Positions 53,879-62,903 are shown, counted from the first letter of the stretch. The stretch is 64,000 nt of DNA from JAPLIS01 sp963719415 (GCA_963719415.1 OY970383.1:124001-188000); one strand, 5' to 3'. Program-made: numbers and translations. The notes: generated by a model from the sequence alone, not told the origin.

Positions 53879-54706
53879 TTAACAGATACGCTTGCCTCTC
53901 ACAACCAGACAACCTTCTTCAGGCGAACTTAGTTTCAAACTATCCTCATAGCTTGGCGGCGGACCGTAATCATTTTGCGACGCCCCACAAGCATCTTCCA
54001 AGGACAAACCTTCGACATCTAACAAATGGGATGGTGATCGTTCTCCTGACAGCAATTGCTCTTGTCGAAACAATGGAGCTTTAAGCTGCAGGGCTTCGTC
54101 TTTGTGCTCACTTTTACCTGCCTCTTGCTTCAACTGCCGTCGATTTTGTTCCTTAACTTGTCTCGGTCGCCTTTGGCTTGACGCCTGTCTCTTGCGTCTC
54201 TTGCGCTCCATCACTTCCAATTCACGCTCCAGAGCTACCCGCTGACGCTGCAAAGCTTCTAGCTCCAAATACTTTGCGCGCTGTTGATTGGCTTCTAGAG
54301 CTTGCAAAGCCACCAATTCTGAAGCCTCCTTGGCCTCCTGAAGTTGCTGCGCCTGCGCCGCATGTTCTAAAGCAACACCTCTACGCTTTCGCTCATGGAT
54401 TCCTCGTAAATAATCATGGCGTTCTAAAAATTCTGCCTCATAATTTCGATCAGCCTCCTTTTCCAAATCAGCCAACCCACACCTTAAAGCTTCTTGTGCC
54501 CGCCTTTTAGCTTTTTCTAAATCTCCAGCTTCCAACTCATTTTCTGCAGCCTGCTTTTCTCGAGAGTTACCCAATAACATTTGCCATACAAACGAAAACC
54601 ATCCCTCTTTTTTTCTTGAACCAAAATCATCAGCAGATCGTAAATCGGCAATAAAAAACAATGCTAAAAGAACCGCTAAAAATCGTTTAAACTTCATATT
54701 TTTCAT
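53879..54706 (-). CDS. Secreted coiled-coil protein with PPxY motif
   Basis: This 275-residue protein has a signal peptide (about 5-25, ending LRSA), a long Glu/Arg/Ala coiled coil (about 50-210) and a C-terminal tail with PPPSYEDSL (249-257). PPxY is the eukaryotic WW-domain ligand used by NEDD4-type ubiquitin ligase adaptors and viral late domains. An exported bacterial protein carrying it suggests host binding; this is inference. A second ATG (54697) better fits a GGA ribosome site. Codon use is more GC-rich than in neighbours. Confidence 0.75.
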   Translation of the reverse strand: MKNMKFKRFLAVLLALFFIADLRSADDFGSRKKEGWFSFVWQMLLGNSREKQAAENELEAGDLEKAKRRAQEALRCGLADLEKEADRNYEAEFLERHDYLRGIHERKRRGVALEHAAQAQQLQEAKEASELVALQALEANQQRAKYLELEALQRQRVALERELEVMERKRRKRQASSQRRPRQVKEQNRRQLKQEAGKSEHKDEALQLKAPLFRQEQLLSGERSPSHLLDVEGLSLEDACGASQNDYGPPPSYEDSLKLSSPEEGCLVVRGKRIC

Positions 54707-54930
54707 CCAATCATGGTTAATGCAATTAAATATATGACAACAAACACAAGATTATCATGCTTGTTTATTTTTTGGTATAAAAAAACCCGGTCAATAGAAA
54801 TTTTTCGACTTTCATTTCAAATTAACTATACTTGACTCATATCTAACAATATTGATAATAATTATACTTATTAACTTTTTTTACATATCTGAAATCATGT
54901 AACTGCCGACTATGTGCCGATCTGCTCTAT

Positions 54931-56418
54931 ATGAAATTAACCACTAAAAAAAATTATTCTTATCTCGTAATTTTGTTCTTATTTTGTTCTATTTTACCAG
55001 TAAAAGTTATGGAGGCAGGGTTCAGAGAAAAGGCTAGAGAAAAAGCAGAACAACTCAAACGATTTGCTTCCAAACCAACTTCAACTGCTCCTATATCGCC
55101 TGTACCGCAACCCCAAGCAAGAGAAAGTGATACCTTCGCTATGTCTGATTCTCCTGCATCTCCCAGCGCAACCTCTCTTGTCTCTACCCCAACACGTGCA
55201 ATTTCAGAACCGAATTCCTCCAAAAATGACGGCGATGGTATACTTACAAAGCTTTTTAAAGTCAGAGCTTACGAAGCTTCTAAAGAAGCTACCGAAAGCG
55301 CTAAATGGATACTCAAGCTTATTGAATTCCTCTGTTTTAGCAAGGCACCCCATGAGCTGATCAGAACAAATCCAAAACTATATAAAAGATGGTCTGATTT
55401 AGGCTTTTCAGCAGACGCAGATGCTAAAGAGAGAGAACAAAATCATCAGCAACTCGCTCCAGGAGCTTCGGAAGTGTACACGGACGGTCAAGCTATGAAA
55501 TCATGCACAACAACAGCTGCTCATGTTGCAGGAAGCTGTGCCCGATCTCTTCTAGGAGCAGAACAAACGCCAACAGATTCCAAATTGGGTTTTAAAATTG
55601 CAGAACAATTTAAAAAAATGGGGGCCGGCTTAGGAGAAACATTAAATGATTGCGCCAAAGCTGGAGAATTGTTAGCTGATCCAAAACCAAGTGAATTTAG
55701 ACAAAACATAACTACTATCGGTAAAGTTACTGAAAAATTTGCTGATAGATTAGCAAAATGTTTAACAAAATCTCCAAAAAAAACTACCAGAGAAGGCGAA
55801 AATAAAGAAAGCGCTGAAAGCAAACAGTATGCTGAACAACTTCAACAACAAGCTAACCAGGAAGGTGAACGTAAGTGGCAAACAGAACAAGCCGTTGTTA
55901 ATGGGGATCGTAGCGTTAATGAAAAACATAATGTTAATGAAAAAGTTGAAGAAAACAAAGAAGACGCAGAAGAGATAGAATCATTATTCCACTTAATCGG
56001 CGGGGGCCCTATCTTAGAACATATAGAAAAAATAGCAGAAAACCTGAAAAACATTACTCAAAAGTTCGAACAAGCTGCAACAGACCCAAAAACTCAAGCC
56101 GAAGCTATAGAGACTGCTCAAAACTTAATCAAAAATTTAACTGCCGCAAGCTTTGCTTTTGTTACCGATCCAAAAAATAAGGCCAAAATCGAAGAAGTAG
56201 CTAAAAGGTTTGCCGAGATCGCTAAAACTCTTGAACCGTCTGTCACAAACATAACAGGTCATGTAATAACACAAGCTTCTCGAGAAATGGAAAAATCATT
56301 CTGGTGGACCAGAATATTTTTAAACACAACCCTATTAAGTATTGCTGCATTTTTTGTGATTACAACGTATGGTAGATGGCTAAACCTTCCCCCTCGAACA
56401 CTGCTACAAGCAACATAA
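54931..56418 (+). CDS. Large helical secreted/membrane protein, unknown
   Basis: This 495-residue protein has a signal peptide (about 9-26), a Pro/Ser/Thr-rich region (about 48-95), then a mostly helical chain with Lys/Glu-rich coiled coils (about 280-430), and a C-terminal membrane helix (about 468-485, LNTTLLSIAAFFVITT). It is unrelated in sequence to the ubiquitin-like cluster that follows but lies next to it in the same direction. A type of envelope-anchored effector is possible. Confidence 0.65.
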   Translation: MKLTTKKNYSYLVILFLFCSILPVKVMEAGFREKAREKAEQLKRFASKPTSTAPISPVPQPQARESDTFAMSDSPASPSATSLVSTPTRAISEPNSSKNDGDGILTKLFKVRAYEASKEATESAKWILKLIEFLCFSKAPHELIRTNPKLYKRWSDLGFSADADAKEREQNHQQLAPGASEVYTDGQAMKSCTTTAAHVAGSCARSLLGAEQTPTDSKLGFKIAEQFKKMGAGLGETLNDCAKAGELLADPKPSEFRQNITTIGKVTEKFADRLAKCLTKSPKKTTREGENKESAESKQYAEQLQQQANQEGERKWQTEQAVVNGDRSVNEKHNVNEKVEENKEDAEEIESLFHLIGGGPILEHIEKIAENLKNITQKFEQAATDPKTQAEAIETAQNLIKNLTAASFAFVTDPKNKAKIEEVAKRFAEIAKTLEPSVTNITGHVITQASREMEKSFWWTRIFLNTTLLSIAAFFVITTYGRWLNLPPRTLLQAT

Positions 56419-56504
56419 AAAACCAAAACAAAAACCAATACTAGCCACATTAAAACAATTTTTCTACAAAAATAAGCCTTAAAGCGTCAGAAACAGATTA
56501 TAAC

Positions 56505-56539
56505 TTTTTTTATGCGGTTCGCTAAATATTTGTTATAAT
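56505..56539 (+). promoter_or_regulatory. Shared upstream box of the ubiquitin-like cluster (gene 1)
   Basis: TTTTTTATGCGGTTCGCTA (56505-56523) followed 10 nt after CGCT by TATAAT (56534-56539). A close copy (TTTTTTATGCAGTTCGCTA then TATAGT) lies at 57433-57466 before gene 2, and a partial copy (TTTTTTATGCGACAAGCTA) at 59175-59193 before gene 4. The TATAAT serves as -10; no -35 box is clear. Co-regulation by the shared box is inferred. Confidence 0.6.
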
Positions 56540-56620
56540 ACAATAGTAAAAATATATAATAAAATTTTATAAAAAAATCTTATTGCACAAAAAATACATA
56601 ATAACTAGTGAAAGAACATC

Positions 56621-57382
56621 GTGAAATATTTCCAAAAAAAGATTTTTTTCTCTCTTGTTTTTATTGTAAGCGTTAGCCTTACACCAGCTATTTTCTGCGC
56701 ATATACCCCGTATGACTGGATGCAGCGTTTATTTGGGCAAAGCAATACAGCTGCGCAGCAAAATCGCCCGAGGCTTACTCAACATATAAGCCCTGAAGAT
56801 TACCCTCTATCTTTTACCAGTTCCGTACCAGCAAAAAGCATAAGTATGGGCATATTAGATATGAGGTTAAACAGGGAAAAACCTTCATTAACTAAAAAAA
56901 AATCCGATACTTCTCAATTGACCATACCGCAACCATCTGCCTCGCCAGAAGAACAAGCAGAACAAAAAGAAATTTGTGAAGGATTAAAATTAAAAGACAT
57001 TATCCAAATAATGTTTGATTATGCGCGAGAACAGACTCCTTCAGATTTTGATATAGATCAACCATTTACACTCACTTTCACAAACAATCTTTGTCCTCCT
57101 GTAACAATATCTCCAGACAAAACGTGGAATGATGTTAAGTGGTTAATAAAATGTGCACTATTACAACAATTAATACGTGAAAATGATAGTAGTATACATG
57201 ATCCAAATCACCGTAAAATATCGGATCGCCTAAATGATGGCATTGTTTCTATATATATTCTTAAGGGACAAGTAGAATCCACAGAGCCAATAAAAAACAT
57301 ACAGGAATTGGTAGAACATGTTGCTATAAGTAAAAAAAAGGGCAATGCTCCCTTTGATTATAGTTTTGCCCTACCTGCTTGA
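56621..57382 (+). CDS. Secreted ubiquitin-like family protein, gene 1
   Basis: This 253-residue protein starts at GTG in a context otherwise identical to gene 2 (ATG). It has a signal peptide (MKYFQKKIFFSLVFIVSVSL, cut near CA at 26-27), a low-complexity middle, and a C-terminal domain of about 110 residues. That domain has SDFDIDQPFTLTF, then VTISPDKTWNDVKWLIK, an insert, and IVSIYILKGQVESTEPIKNIQELVEHV, following the β-β-α-β-β-turn-β order of ubiquitin. It shares the signature hxhxPexxW with genes 2 and 4. The match is weaker here than in gene 4. Role: secreted, unknown. Confidence 0.65.
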   Translation: MKYFQKKIFFSLVFIVSVSLTPAIFCAYTPYDWMQRLFGQSNTAAQQNRPRLTQHISPEDYPLSFTSSVPAKSISMGILDMRLNREKPSLTKKKSDTSQLTIPQPSASPEEQAEQKEICEGLKLKDIIQIMFDYAREQTPSDFDIDQPFTLTFTNNLCPPVTISPDKTWNDVKWLIKCALLQQLIRENDSSIHDPNHRKISDRLNDGIVSIYILKGQVESTEPIKNIQELVEHVAISKKKGNAPFDYSFALPA

Positions 57383-57432
57383 CCACCATAAAACTTATCA
57401 CTTTGCGTTAACGCACAAAACAGGCTATTGCC

Positions 57433-57466
57433 TTTTTTATGCAGTTCGCTATATTTTTGCTATAGT
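57433..57466 (+). promoter_or_regulatory. Shared upstream box of gene 2
   Basis: TTTTTTATGCAGTTCGCTA then TATAGT at 57461-57466, with the same spacing as the gene 1 copy. It supports local duplication of promoter plus gene. Confidence 0.6.
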
Positions 57467-57521
57467 AAAATAAAAAAATTTTATAATAAAAAAAATACAT
57501 AATGACCAACAAAAGAACACC

Positions 57522-58322
57522 ATGAAATATTTCCAAAAAAAGATTTTTTTCTCTCTCATTTTTATTATGAGCACTGGCTTTAACCCGACAATTTTCTGCG
57601 CACATGAACCGGGAGTATTACGAGCAAACAGAGCGTTAGCACCAAGCTCCAAAAAAAAATACAAACTGCTCTGTCCTGTAGAAACTATTGAATGGCAATC
57701 TCACTCACCAATACCCATGGGCTGTTATCCAACAACTCCTATAGCTGCTCAGAATTGCATAGCAAGCATACTAGAAGCTCGCCAGACAAAAAGAAAATCA
57801 GCCCATAACCACTTAGTCAACTGTCTAATTTTAGCAACAAACTTGCCTAAAGGACTCGCTGAAATAGTGGTTAATTATATCGACGACACGAAAAAAACGT
57901 TTTTAGATTTCGGAATACCGCAACAAAATCTCATCTATAAAACATTTTTTACCTCCATCAGATCCACTTCTAGTTGTTCAGGTATAACTATACATCCTGA
58001 ATCTAACTGGAATGATATTAATAAATCGCTTAAAGAACATCATGTAAACGAACTAAATTGGCTCCGTTATTATTTTCCTGAAGTGCGAAAACCACGGTCT
58101 TTTCCCTCCATACAACAAGCATCGTCTTTGCCGGTAACTCACGCAAGCCAATTAAAACCAATCTTGATCTTCAATAATAAGGTGGTGCAAGATATGCAAA
58201 CATTAATTGCATGCATAAAAGCTCAAAATACTATAAGCGATGATAACAAAGCACCCCTTCTTTCCGTACTTTTCGAGCTAACCGACCCAAAACATCAACT
58301 TGCGCTACTACAAACCAGCTAA
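57522..58322 (+). CDS. Secreted ubiquitin-like family protein, gene 2
   Basis: This 266-residue paralogue has almost the same signal peptide as gene 1 (MKYFQKKIFFSLIFIMSTGF). Its middle holds NLPKGLAEIVVNYIDD, faintly like the LPxxL...I..Y helix of F-box or BTB-type adaptors, then FLDFGIPQQNLIYKTFF, ITIHPESNWNDINKSL and QLKPILIFNNKVVQDMQTLIACI, matching the ubiquitin-like order of the other copies. The last 25 residues are unrelated. Start is ATG 57522. The F-box resemblance is too weak to call. Confidence 0.62.
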   Translation: MKYFQKKIFFSLIFIMSTGFNPTIFCAHEPGVLRANRALAPSSKKKYKLLCPVETIEWQSHSPIPMGCYPTTPIAAQNCIASILEARQTKRKSAHNHLVNCLILATNLPKGLAEIVVNYIDDTKKTFLDFGIPQQNLIYKTFFTSIRSTSSCSGITIHPESNWNDINKSLKEHHVNELNWLRYYFPEVRKPRSFPSIQQASSLPVTHASQLKPILIFNNKVVQDMQTLIACIKAQNTISDDNKAPLLSVLFELTDPKHQLALLQTS

Positions 58323-58425
58323 CAAAAACTCCAAAAAAACAGCACTTTCCCTTCTTTACAAGCTATTATATTAAAATAATTAAATGTTATTACTTTAAAA
58401 AACTTACGCCCTAGGACCCTCTATC

Positions 58426-59094
58426 ATGCAAAATTTTAAAATATCGACCTTTTTCGTTCTTATTATAATCACCAGTTTTACACCTGTTATTGGCATGCGT
58501 GCCTGCTGAGAACACCGATCAGTTCAAAAAGAGTACAGACAGTGGGAACAAGCCGCCAAAAAAAACAACATTCGTGAGATAAAAATGTTGGCGATAGCCT
58601 CTTCTTTGCCAAGAGCCAAAGAATCTACTCCAATTTTTAATTATCTATCACAAAAAGAACAAGCAATGTATGACCATTTAACAACGATATTCTCTGCTGG
58701 ACCTGCTGCATTAATTATTGAATATGGAAAATCAACAACATTTTTAGAACATAAAATAACAGAACCAAAAGCATTCACTTTCTTCAATATGCGACCGGTG
58801 ATAGCAAAACCTCTACATACATTCCTCAGTTTTAAACAAGCTGTAAAAAGAAGTTATATTGACAATTACGCTTCTGTGTTGGAGCAAAACGAGCGCAAAA
58901 ACCCCCGATTAACTCCATTACATCCGTTAGGATGTCGGCAACTCCCCATAAACGACCTGGCACCCGCTCCATGGATAAACGATAAAAAAGTAGGCGAAAT
59001 ACACCTATACTATAACCATGCAATAATCACGAGTATAGAAGAATTACTTGCTTGCAAAAAACCCGGTAAAATCCGCATATTACATAGTGTATAA
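58426..59094 (+). pseudogene. Secreted ubiquitin-like family protein, gene 3, interrupted by TGA
   Basis: From ATG 58426 the frame gives a signal peptide (MQNFKISTFFVLIIITSFTP..., 27 codons) and then TGA at 58507-58509. The same frame continues open to 59094 and includes AFTFFNMRPVIAKPLHTFLSFKQAV, EIHLYYNHAIITSIEELLACKK and KIRILHSV, matching the C-terminal part of gene 4. TGA is an ordinary stop elsewhere here (for example the end of gene 1), so this is most likely a nonsense mutation. An internal ATG at 58585 would give a cytoplasmic 169-residue product. Confidence 0.75.
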
Positions 59095-59174
59095 TAGCGC
59101 ACAGCTAAGCAACAACTTTAATTTAACTTTAAATAATGGCTTTGAATAGCTGTTTTTATCAAAAACCATTGCTC

Positions 59175-59193
59175 TTTTTTTATGCGACAAGCT
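59175..59193 (+). promoter_or_regulatory. Partial copy of the cluster box before gene 4
   Basis: TTTTTTATGCGACAAGCTA resembles the boxes at 56505 and 57433, then an AT-rich stretch with repeated TTATATAAA strings to 59235. The -10 is not clear. Confidence 0.45.
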
Positions 59194-59276
59194 ATACTAA
59201 ATTATATAAAGCTGCACTAAGTTATATAAAATAGTATACATACTATTACAAAAACGCTTAAAAATGGAGTCTTGGT

Positions 59277-60029
59277 ATGAAAAATTTTCAAACATCAATC
59301 TTTTTATCTCTTGTTGCAACCCTTAGCTTCACAACGACTCTTTTTTGTATGCAGCATGAAAAAGAATCTAAAAGTAATCGTGAGCAACAATCATATGCTC
59401 AAACTATGCTCCAAAAACTTAGAACAATAGCACCGTCGTCGTGGCATCGAATGCCATGGTCGTCTGCCCCACAACAGACTCAACCAATAATCCCAACCCC
59501 GCCTCAATCAACAGAAGAAAAAATCTCTACGAACGCAGCGCCCGTACCAGCACCAGAAGAAAAACCCTCTCGAGAACTCTTTACCTCCAGTCCTGATAGA
59601 ACAATGTGGCCACCGTTGTATCGCATATCATTGTCTGGCCCAAAACGTCTCCAACCATTACCTCTAAATTCCCCTCAATCATCAATAGCTTCACCTTCTA
59701 CAACCATAACAGCCGTACCTGTACCAAAAGAAGAACCCTCACTAGAACAATTTGCGCCCAGCCCTGAAAAAACTCTTTCCGATTTTGGTATAAACAGTAA
59801 AGTGGGATTATTGTTCATGGGATTCGATGGCAAGTATTTTGTAATAGACGTTTATCCTGAAACTACCTGGTCTAAATTTATCGAAGAACTCTATCTCAAA
59901 GCTAAGACTCCGCAAAATCAATCTGTGCTCCTATACCAACACGGCAAACTAGTCGACCCAAATATTGAATCACTAGCAGCTTTGATCCAAAACCCTCGGC
60001 TAGAAGTCATTCGTTTCAGAAACAAATAA
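59277..60029 (+). CDS. Secreted protein with C-terminal ubiquitin-like domain, gene 4
   Basis: This 250-residue protein has a signal peptide (about 1-24, LFCM), a Pro/Ser-rich linker (about 55-160) with repeated PVPxxEEPS units, and a C-terminal domain (about 172-248) whose order copies ubiquitin: VGLLFMGFDGK (β1-β2 turn, cf. KTLTGK), YFVIDVYPETTWSKFIEEL (cf. ITLEVEPSDTIENVKAKI), NQSVLLYQHGKLVDPN (cf. QQRLIFAGKQLEDG) and RLEVIRFRNK (cf. TLHLVLRLRGG). The C-terminal Gly-Gly is missing, so it is probably not conjugated. Start has TGGAGT upstream. It is the clearest Ubl of the set. Confidence 0.72.
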   Translation: MKNFQTSIFLSLVATLSFTTTLFCMQHEKESKSNREQQSYAQTMLQKLRTIAPSSWHRMPWSSAPQQTQPIIPTPPQSTEEKISTNAAPVPAPEEKPSRELFTSSPDRTMWPPLYRISLSGPKRLQPLPLNSPQSSIASPSTTITAVPVPKEEPSLEQFAPSPEKTLSDFGINSKVGLLFMGFDGKYFVIDVYPETTWSKFIEELYLKAKTPQNQSVLLYQHGKLVDPNIESLAALIQNPRLEVIRFRNK

Positions 60030-60149
60030 AATGCTCCTGCCCTCTACTTAACAAATTTATTATTTTGCGCTAACGCCAAATTCTCAGGTGCATGACAAAA
60101 AACAAGAGTACTATATACTAATTACTAAATAAAAAATAAATAGACATAC

Positions 60150-60197
60150 ACAGTAAATATTAAGCACAGTAAATATTAAGTATAGTAAGTATTAAGT
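60150..60197. repeat. Three 16-bp tandem repeats upstream of argS
   Basis: ACAGTAAATATTAAGC, ACAGTAAATATTAAGT and ATAGTAAGTATTAAGT follow one another, ending near TATAAT-like sequence. They lie 45-92 nt before argS, in its promoter or leader. Confidence 0.85.
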
Positions 60198-60241
60198 ATA
60201 ATTTTTCTGTCATTAGACGCGTTTAACCTGAGAATACAAGT

Positions 60242-62101
60242 ATGAATAACTCCGAAAATAATAAGCAAAATATAGATCAGCAAAATATAATTGAAAAAAT
60301 TCAAGAATCTTTTTTTGCTCATATCGCCAAAACACTCTCTCTAGATATATCATTAATTAACGCTACCCCATTTTTATTAAATATAGATCCGACGAAGCAG
60401 GAATTTGGCGACCTAAATTCAACCATCGCTTTAACCTTAGCAAAGCAATTAAAACGCTCACCTATCTCTATAGCCAAAGAAATAGCTGACACCTATACGT
60501 CTGAATATATTGAAAAAATAGAAGTTGCAGGCGCTGGTTTTTTGAACTTATTCTTTTCTCCTAAAGCAATCTCTCTTCTTGCCCAAGAATTATACACGCA
60601 AAAAGAAAATTTTTTTAAACAGATTAACCCTGAAAAGCCTGACTCTGATCAAGCAATAAAACGTATATCACTAGAATTTATAAGCGCAAATCCGACTGGA
60701 CCTTTACACTTTGGTCATGGTCGTGGTGGCATTATCGGCGATGTGTTGGGAAATATATTCTCTTTTTTAGGACATCAAGTCACCAAAGAATTTTATATCA
60801 ATGATGCGGGCAAACAGATAGCTAAGCTTGGTGAATCATTTAAAATTCGGTGCCAACAGATAGCTCAATCATCCACTATTACACCGCAAATTACACCACA
60901 AACTACTATTTCAGAAATTACTATACCCAATATTGTTGCGCCTGAACTTATTATTCCAGATACAGATATACCCGATATTATTATACCCGATACGGTGACA
61001 CCCAATACTATGACACCTGATATAGCTATCCCAGAGGGAGGCTACCAGGGTGAATACCTGATTACCATGGCGCAAGACTTTATGGATAATCATAATGGCG
61101 CAGAACGGCTGTCTTATGAACCAGATAGCTTTTTTCAAGAATATGCAAAAGAAAAACTTTTAAAAGCCATTAAAGAAACTCTTGATAATTATGGGATTAC
61201 GTTTGATGTCTGGTTTTCAGAAAAAACCCTTCATCAATCAGGCGCTATCACTAACGCATTAGACTTTTTAGCTAAACACGGAACTCTCTATGAAAAAGAA
61301 GGAGCGCTGTGGTTTGCTTCAACACAATTTGGTGATGACAAAGACCGTGTTGTCAGAAAAACAACAGGAGAATTAACGTACGTTGCAGCAGACATTGCTT
61401 ACATGATAGACAAAAAAGAACGGGGCTATACGCAGCTTATTATGACCCTTGGTCACGATCATCATGGCTATGTAGAGCGACTACAAGGCATTAAAAGAGC
61501 TTTAGAAATACCTACACCACTTGATATTATCCTTTACCAATTAGTCAAAATTAAAGAAAATGGTCAACAAGTAAGACTTTCTAAAAGAGCAGGAAATATC
61601 ATAACCCTTGATGATGTAATTAAAACAGTCGGTAAAGACGTTGCGCGATTTTTTTATTTAAATCGCAAAGCAGACGCTCAATTAGAATTTGATCTTGAGC
61701 TTGCTCTAAAAAAATCAGACGAAAACCCTGTTTATTATGTACAATATGCATTGGTAAGAACAGGCAGCATACTACAAAAAGCAAAAACCAGCACTGTTTT
61801 TGAAAATATTGGAGCACAAGACGCTGAACATTTAGGTAATCAAGAGATACTATTGTTGAAAAAAATTGCCTTTTTCAAAGAGCTTTTAACGTCTATAAGC
61901 ACCACCTTTCAAACACATCAGCTTGCGTATTATGTCCATGAATTAGCGCAATTATTTAGCAGCTACTATGCAAAACATAAAATAATAGACCTCAACCAAA
62001 TATCCCAAAGTCGGGCCCGACTCTTACTTGTGCTTCTCATGCAAAATACACTCAGAATCAATCTAGAGTTATTAGGAATCAGCAGACCGGAGCGCATGTA
62101 A
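60242..62101 (+). CDS. argS: Arginyl-tRNA synthetase
   Basis: This 619-residue class I synthetase has an N-terminal Add1 domain, the HIGH-type motif ANPTGPLHFGHGRGGIIGDVLGN (res. about 150-172), and a C-terminal anticodon domain with YYVQYALVRTGSILQKA. The KMSK-type region reads RLSKRAGNIITLDD. An insert of about 50 residues (about 212-262) of Ile-Pro-Asp/Thr repeats (units like IPDTDIPDIIIPDT) lies between the catalytic segments. Both flanks are intact and the frame is kept, so it is probably tolerated. This is longer than the usual ~560-580. Confidence 0.95.
   Translation: MNNSENNKQNIDQQNIIEKIQESFFAHIAKTLSLDISLINATPFLLNIDPTKQEFGDLNSTIALTLAKQLKRSPISIAKEIADTYTSEYIEKIEVAGAGFLNLFFSPKAISLLAQELYTQKENFFKQINPEKPDSDQAIKRISLEFISANPTGPLHFGHGRGGIIGDVLGNIFSFLGHQVTKEFYINDAGKQIAKLGESFKIRCQQIAQSSTITPQITPQTTISEITIPNIVAPELIIPDTDIPDIIIPDTVTPNTMTPDIAIPEGGYQGEYLITMAQDFMDNHNGAERLSYEPDSFFQEYAKEKLLKAIKETLDNYGITFDVWFSEKTLHQSGAITNALDFLAKHGTLYEKEGALWFASTQFGDDKDRVVRKTTGELTYVAADIAYMIDKKERGYTQLIMTLGHDHHGYVERLQGIKRALEIPTPLDIILYQLVKIKENGQQVRLSKRAGNIITLDDVIKTVGKDVARFFYLNRKADAQLEFDLELALKKSDENPVYYVQYALVRTGSILQKAKTSTVFENIGAQDAEHLGNQEILLLKKIAFFKELLTSISTTFQTHQLAYYVHELAQLFSSYYAKHKIIDLNQISQSRARLLLVLLMQNTLRINLELLGISRPERM
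60890..61030. repeat. Degenerate repeats inside argS
   Basis: Imperfect 12-15-nt units around CCCGATATTATTATA and CCTGAT encode the Ile/Pro/Thr/Asp insert. The repeat order suggests slippage or unequal recombination within the essential gene. Confidence 0.7.
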
Positions 62102-62196
62102 ACAGTTGCTAAAACAGCGTATTGTGGCACACTAATAAAATAAGTATTTTTTTGAATTATTATTAGATTTTAAATTATTATAAAATAAGGGTTATT

Positions 62197-62790
62197 ATGA
62201 TTATTGATCGTGAATTAATACAAAAATTAAGAAATTTAACTGGCCTAGGTCTCATGGATTGCCGAAAAGCATTAGAAGAGAATGATGGTGATATCAATAA
62301 AGCGGTAGAATCATTACGAAAAAAAGGGGCTGCTGTTGCTGCAAAACGAGCTGGAAAAGATACTGCCCAAGGCTTAATTCATGCTTACATCCATCCAGGA
62401 AGCCAGATTGGCGTCTTAGTAGAGATTAATTGTGAAACAGATTTTGTTGCTCGTACTGATGCTATAAAACAGTTTGCTCAAGATCTTTGCCTTCACATTA
62501 CCGCGCTTAAGCCGCTCTATCTTTCATCAGAACAGGTTGATCCTAAATTTTTGGAACATGAGAAACAAATAATGCATTCGCTATTAGTTGATTCTGGCAA
62601 ACCTGAAAAAATGATCAGTCAGATTATTGAAGGTAAAGTACAAAAACTATATTCAGAAATTTGTCTTTTAAATCAAACGTTTGTAAAAAATGATCAACTA
62701 ACTATCTCGCAGGCTCTTGAAGAATTAATTGCAAAAACCGGAGAAAACATCAAAATTAATCGTTTTTCTCGTTTTGAAATTGGTTTATAA
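62197..62790 (+). CDS. tsf: Elongation factor Ts
   Basis: The 197-residue product has the N-terminal UBA-like domain with LRNLTGLGLMDCRKALEENDGDINKAVE (about 11-38) and the core motif NCETDFVARTDAIKQF (about 75-90). It exchanges GDP on EF-Tu. At about 200 residues it is a short EF-Ts, as in chloroplast-type and some reduced forms. It is followed by frr, the usual partner after tsf-pyrH; pyrH is absent here. Confidence 0.95.
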   Translation: MIIDRELIQKLRNLTGLGLMDCRKALEENDGDINKAVESLRKKGAAVAAKRAGKDTAQGLIHAYIHPGSQIGVLVEINCETDFVARTDAIKQFAQDLCLHITALKPLYLSSEQVDPKFLEHEKQIMHSLLVDSGKPEKMISQIIEGKVQKLYSEICLLNQTFVKNDQLTISQALEELIAKTGENIKINRFSRFEIGL

Positions 62791-62903
62791 TAGAAAAACT
62801 AATACTGATTTTTACTTACCAATTTCACTTGCCAGATTTACTAACGAATACTGAAAAACTCGTTATAATATACTCATAACATACGACAATAGCAGGAAAA
62901 ACT

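Noticed and set aside
57522..58322. F-box domain in ubiquitin-like gene 2
   Set aside because: Only one helix (LPKGLAEIVVNYI) resembles an F-box; the remaining F-box helices are not visible.
58507..58509. TGA in the third ubiquitin-like gene as selenocysteine or a recoded Trp
   Set aside because: TGA ends other genes here (for example at 57382 and in the zapA overlap), and no SECIS-like stem was evident after it.
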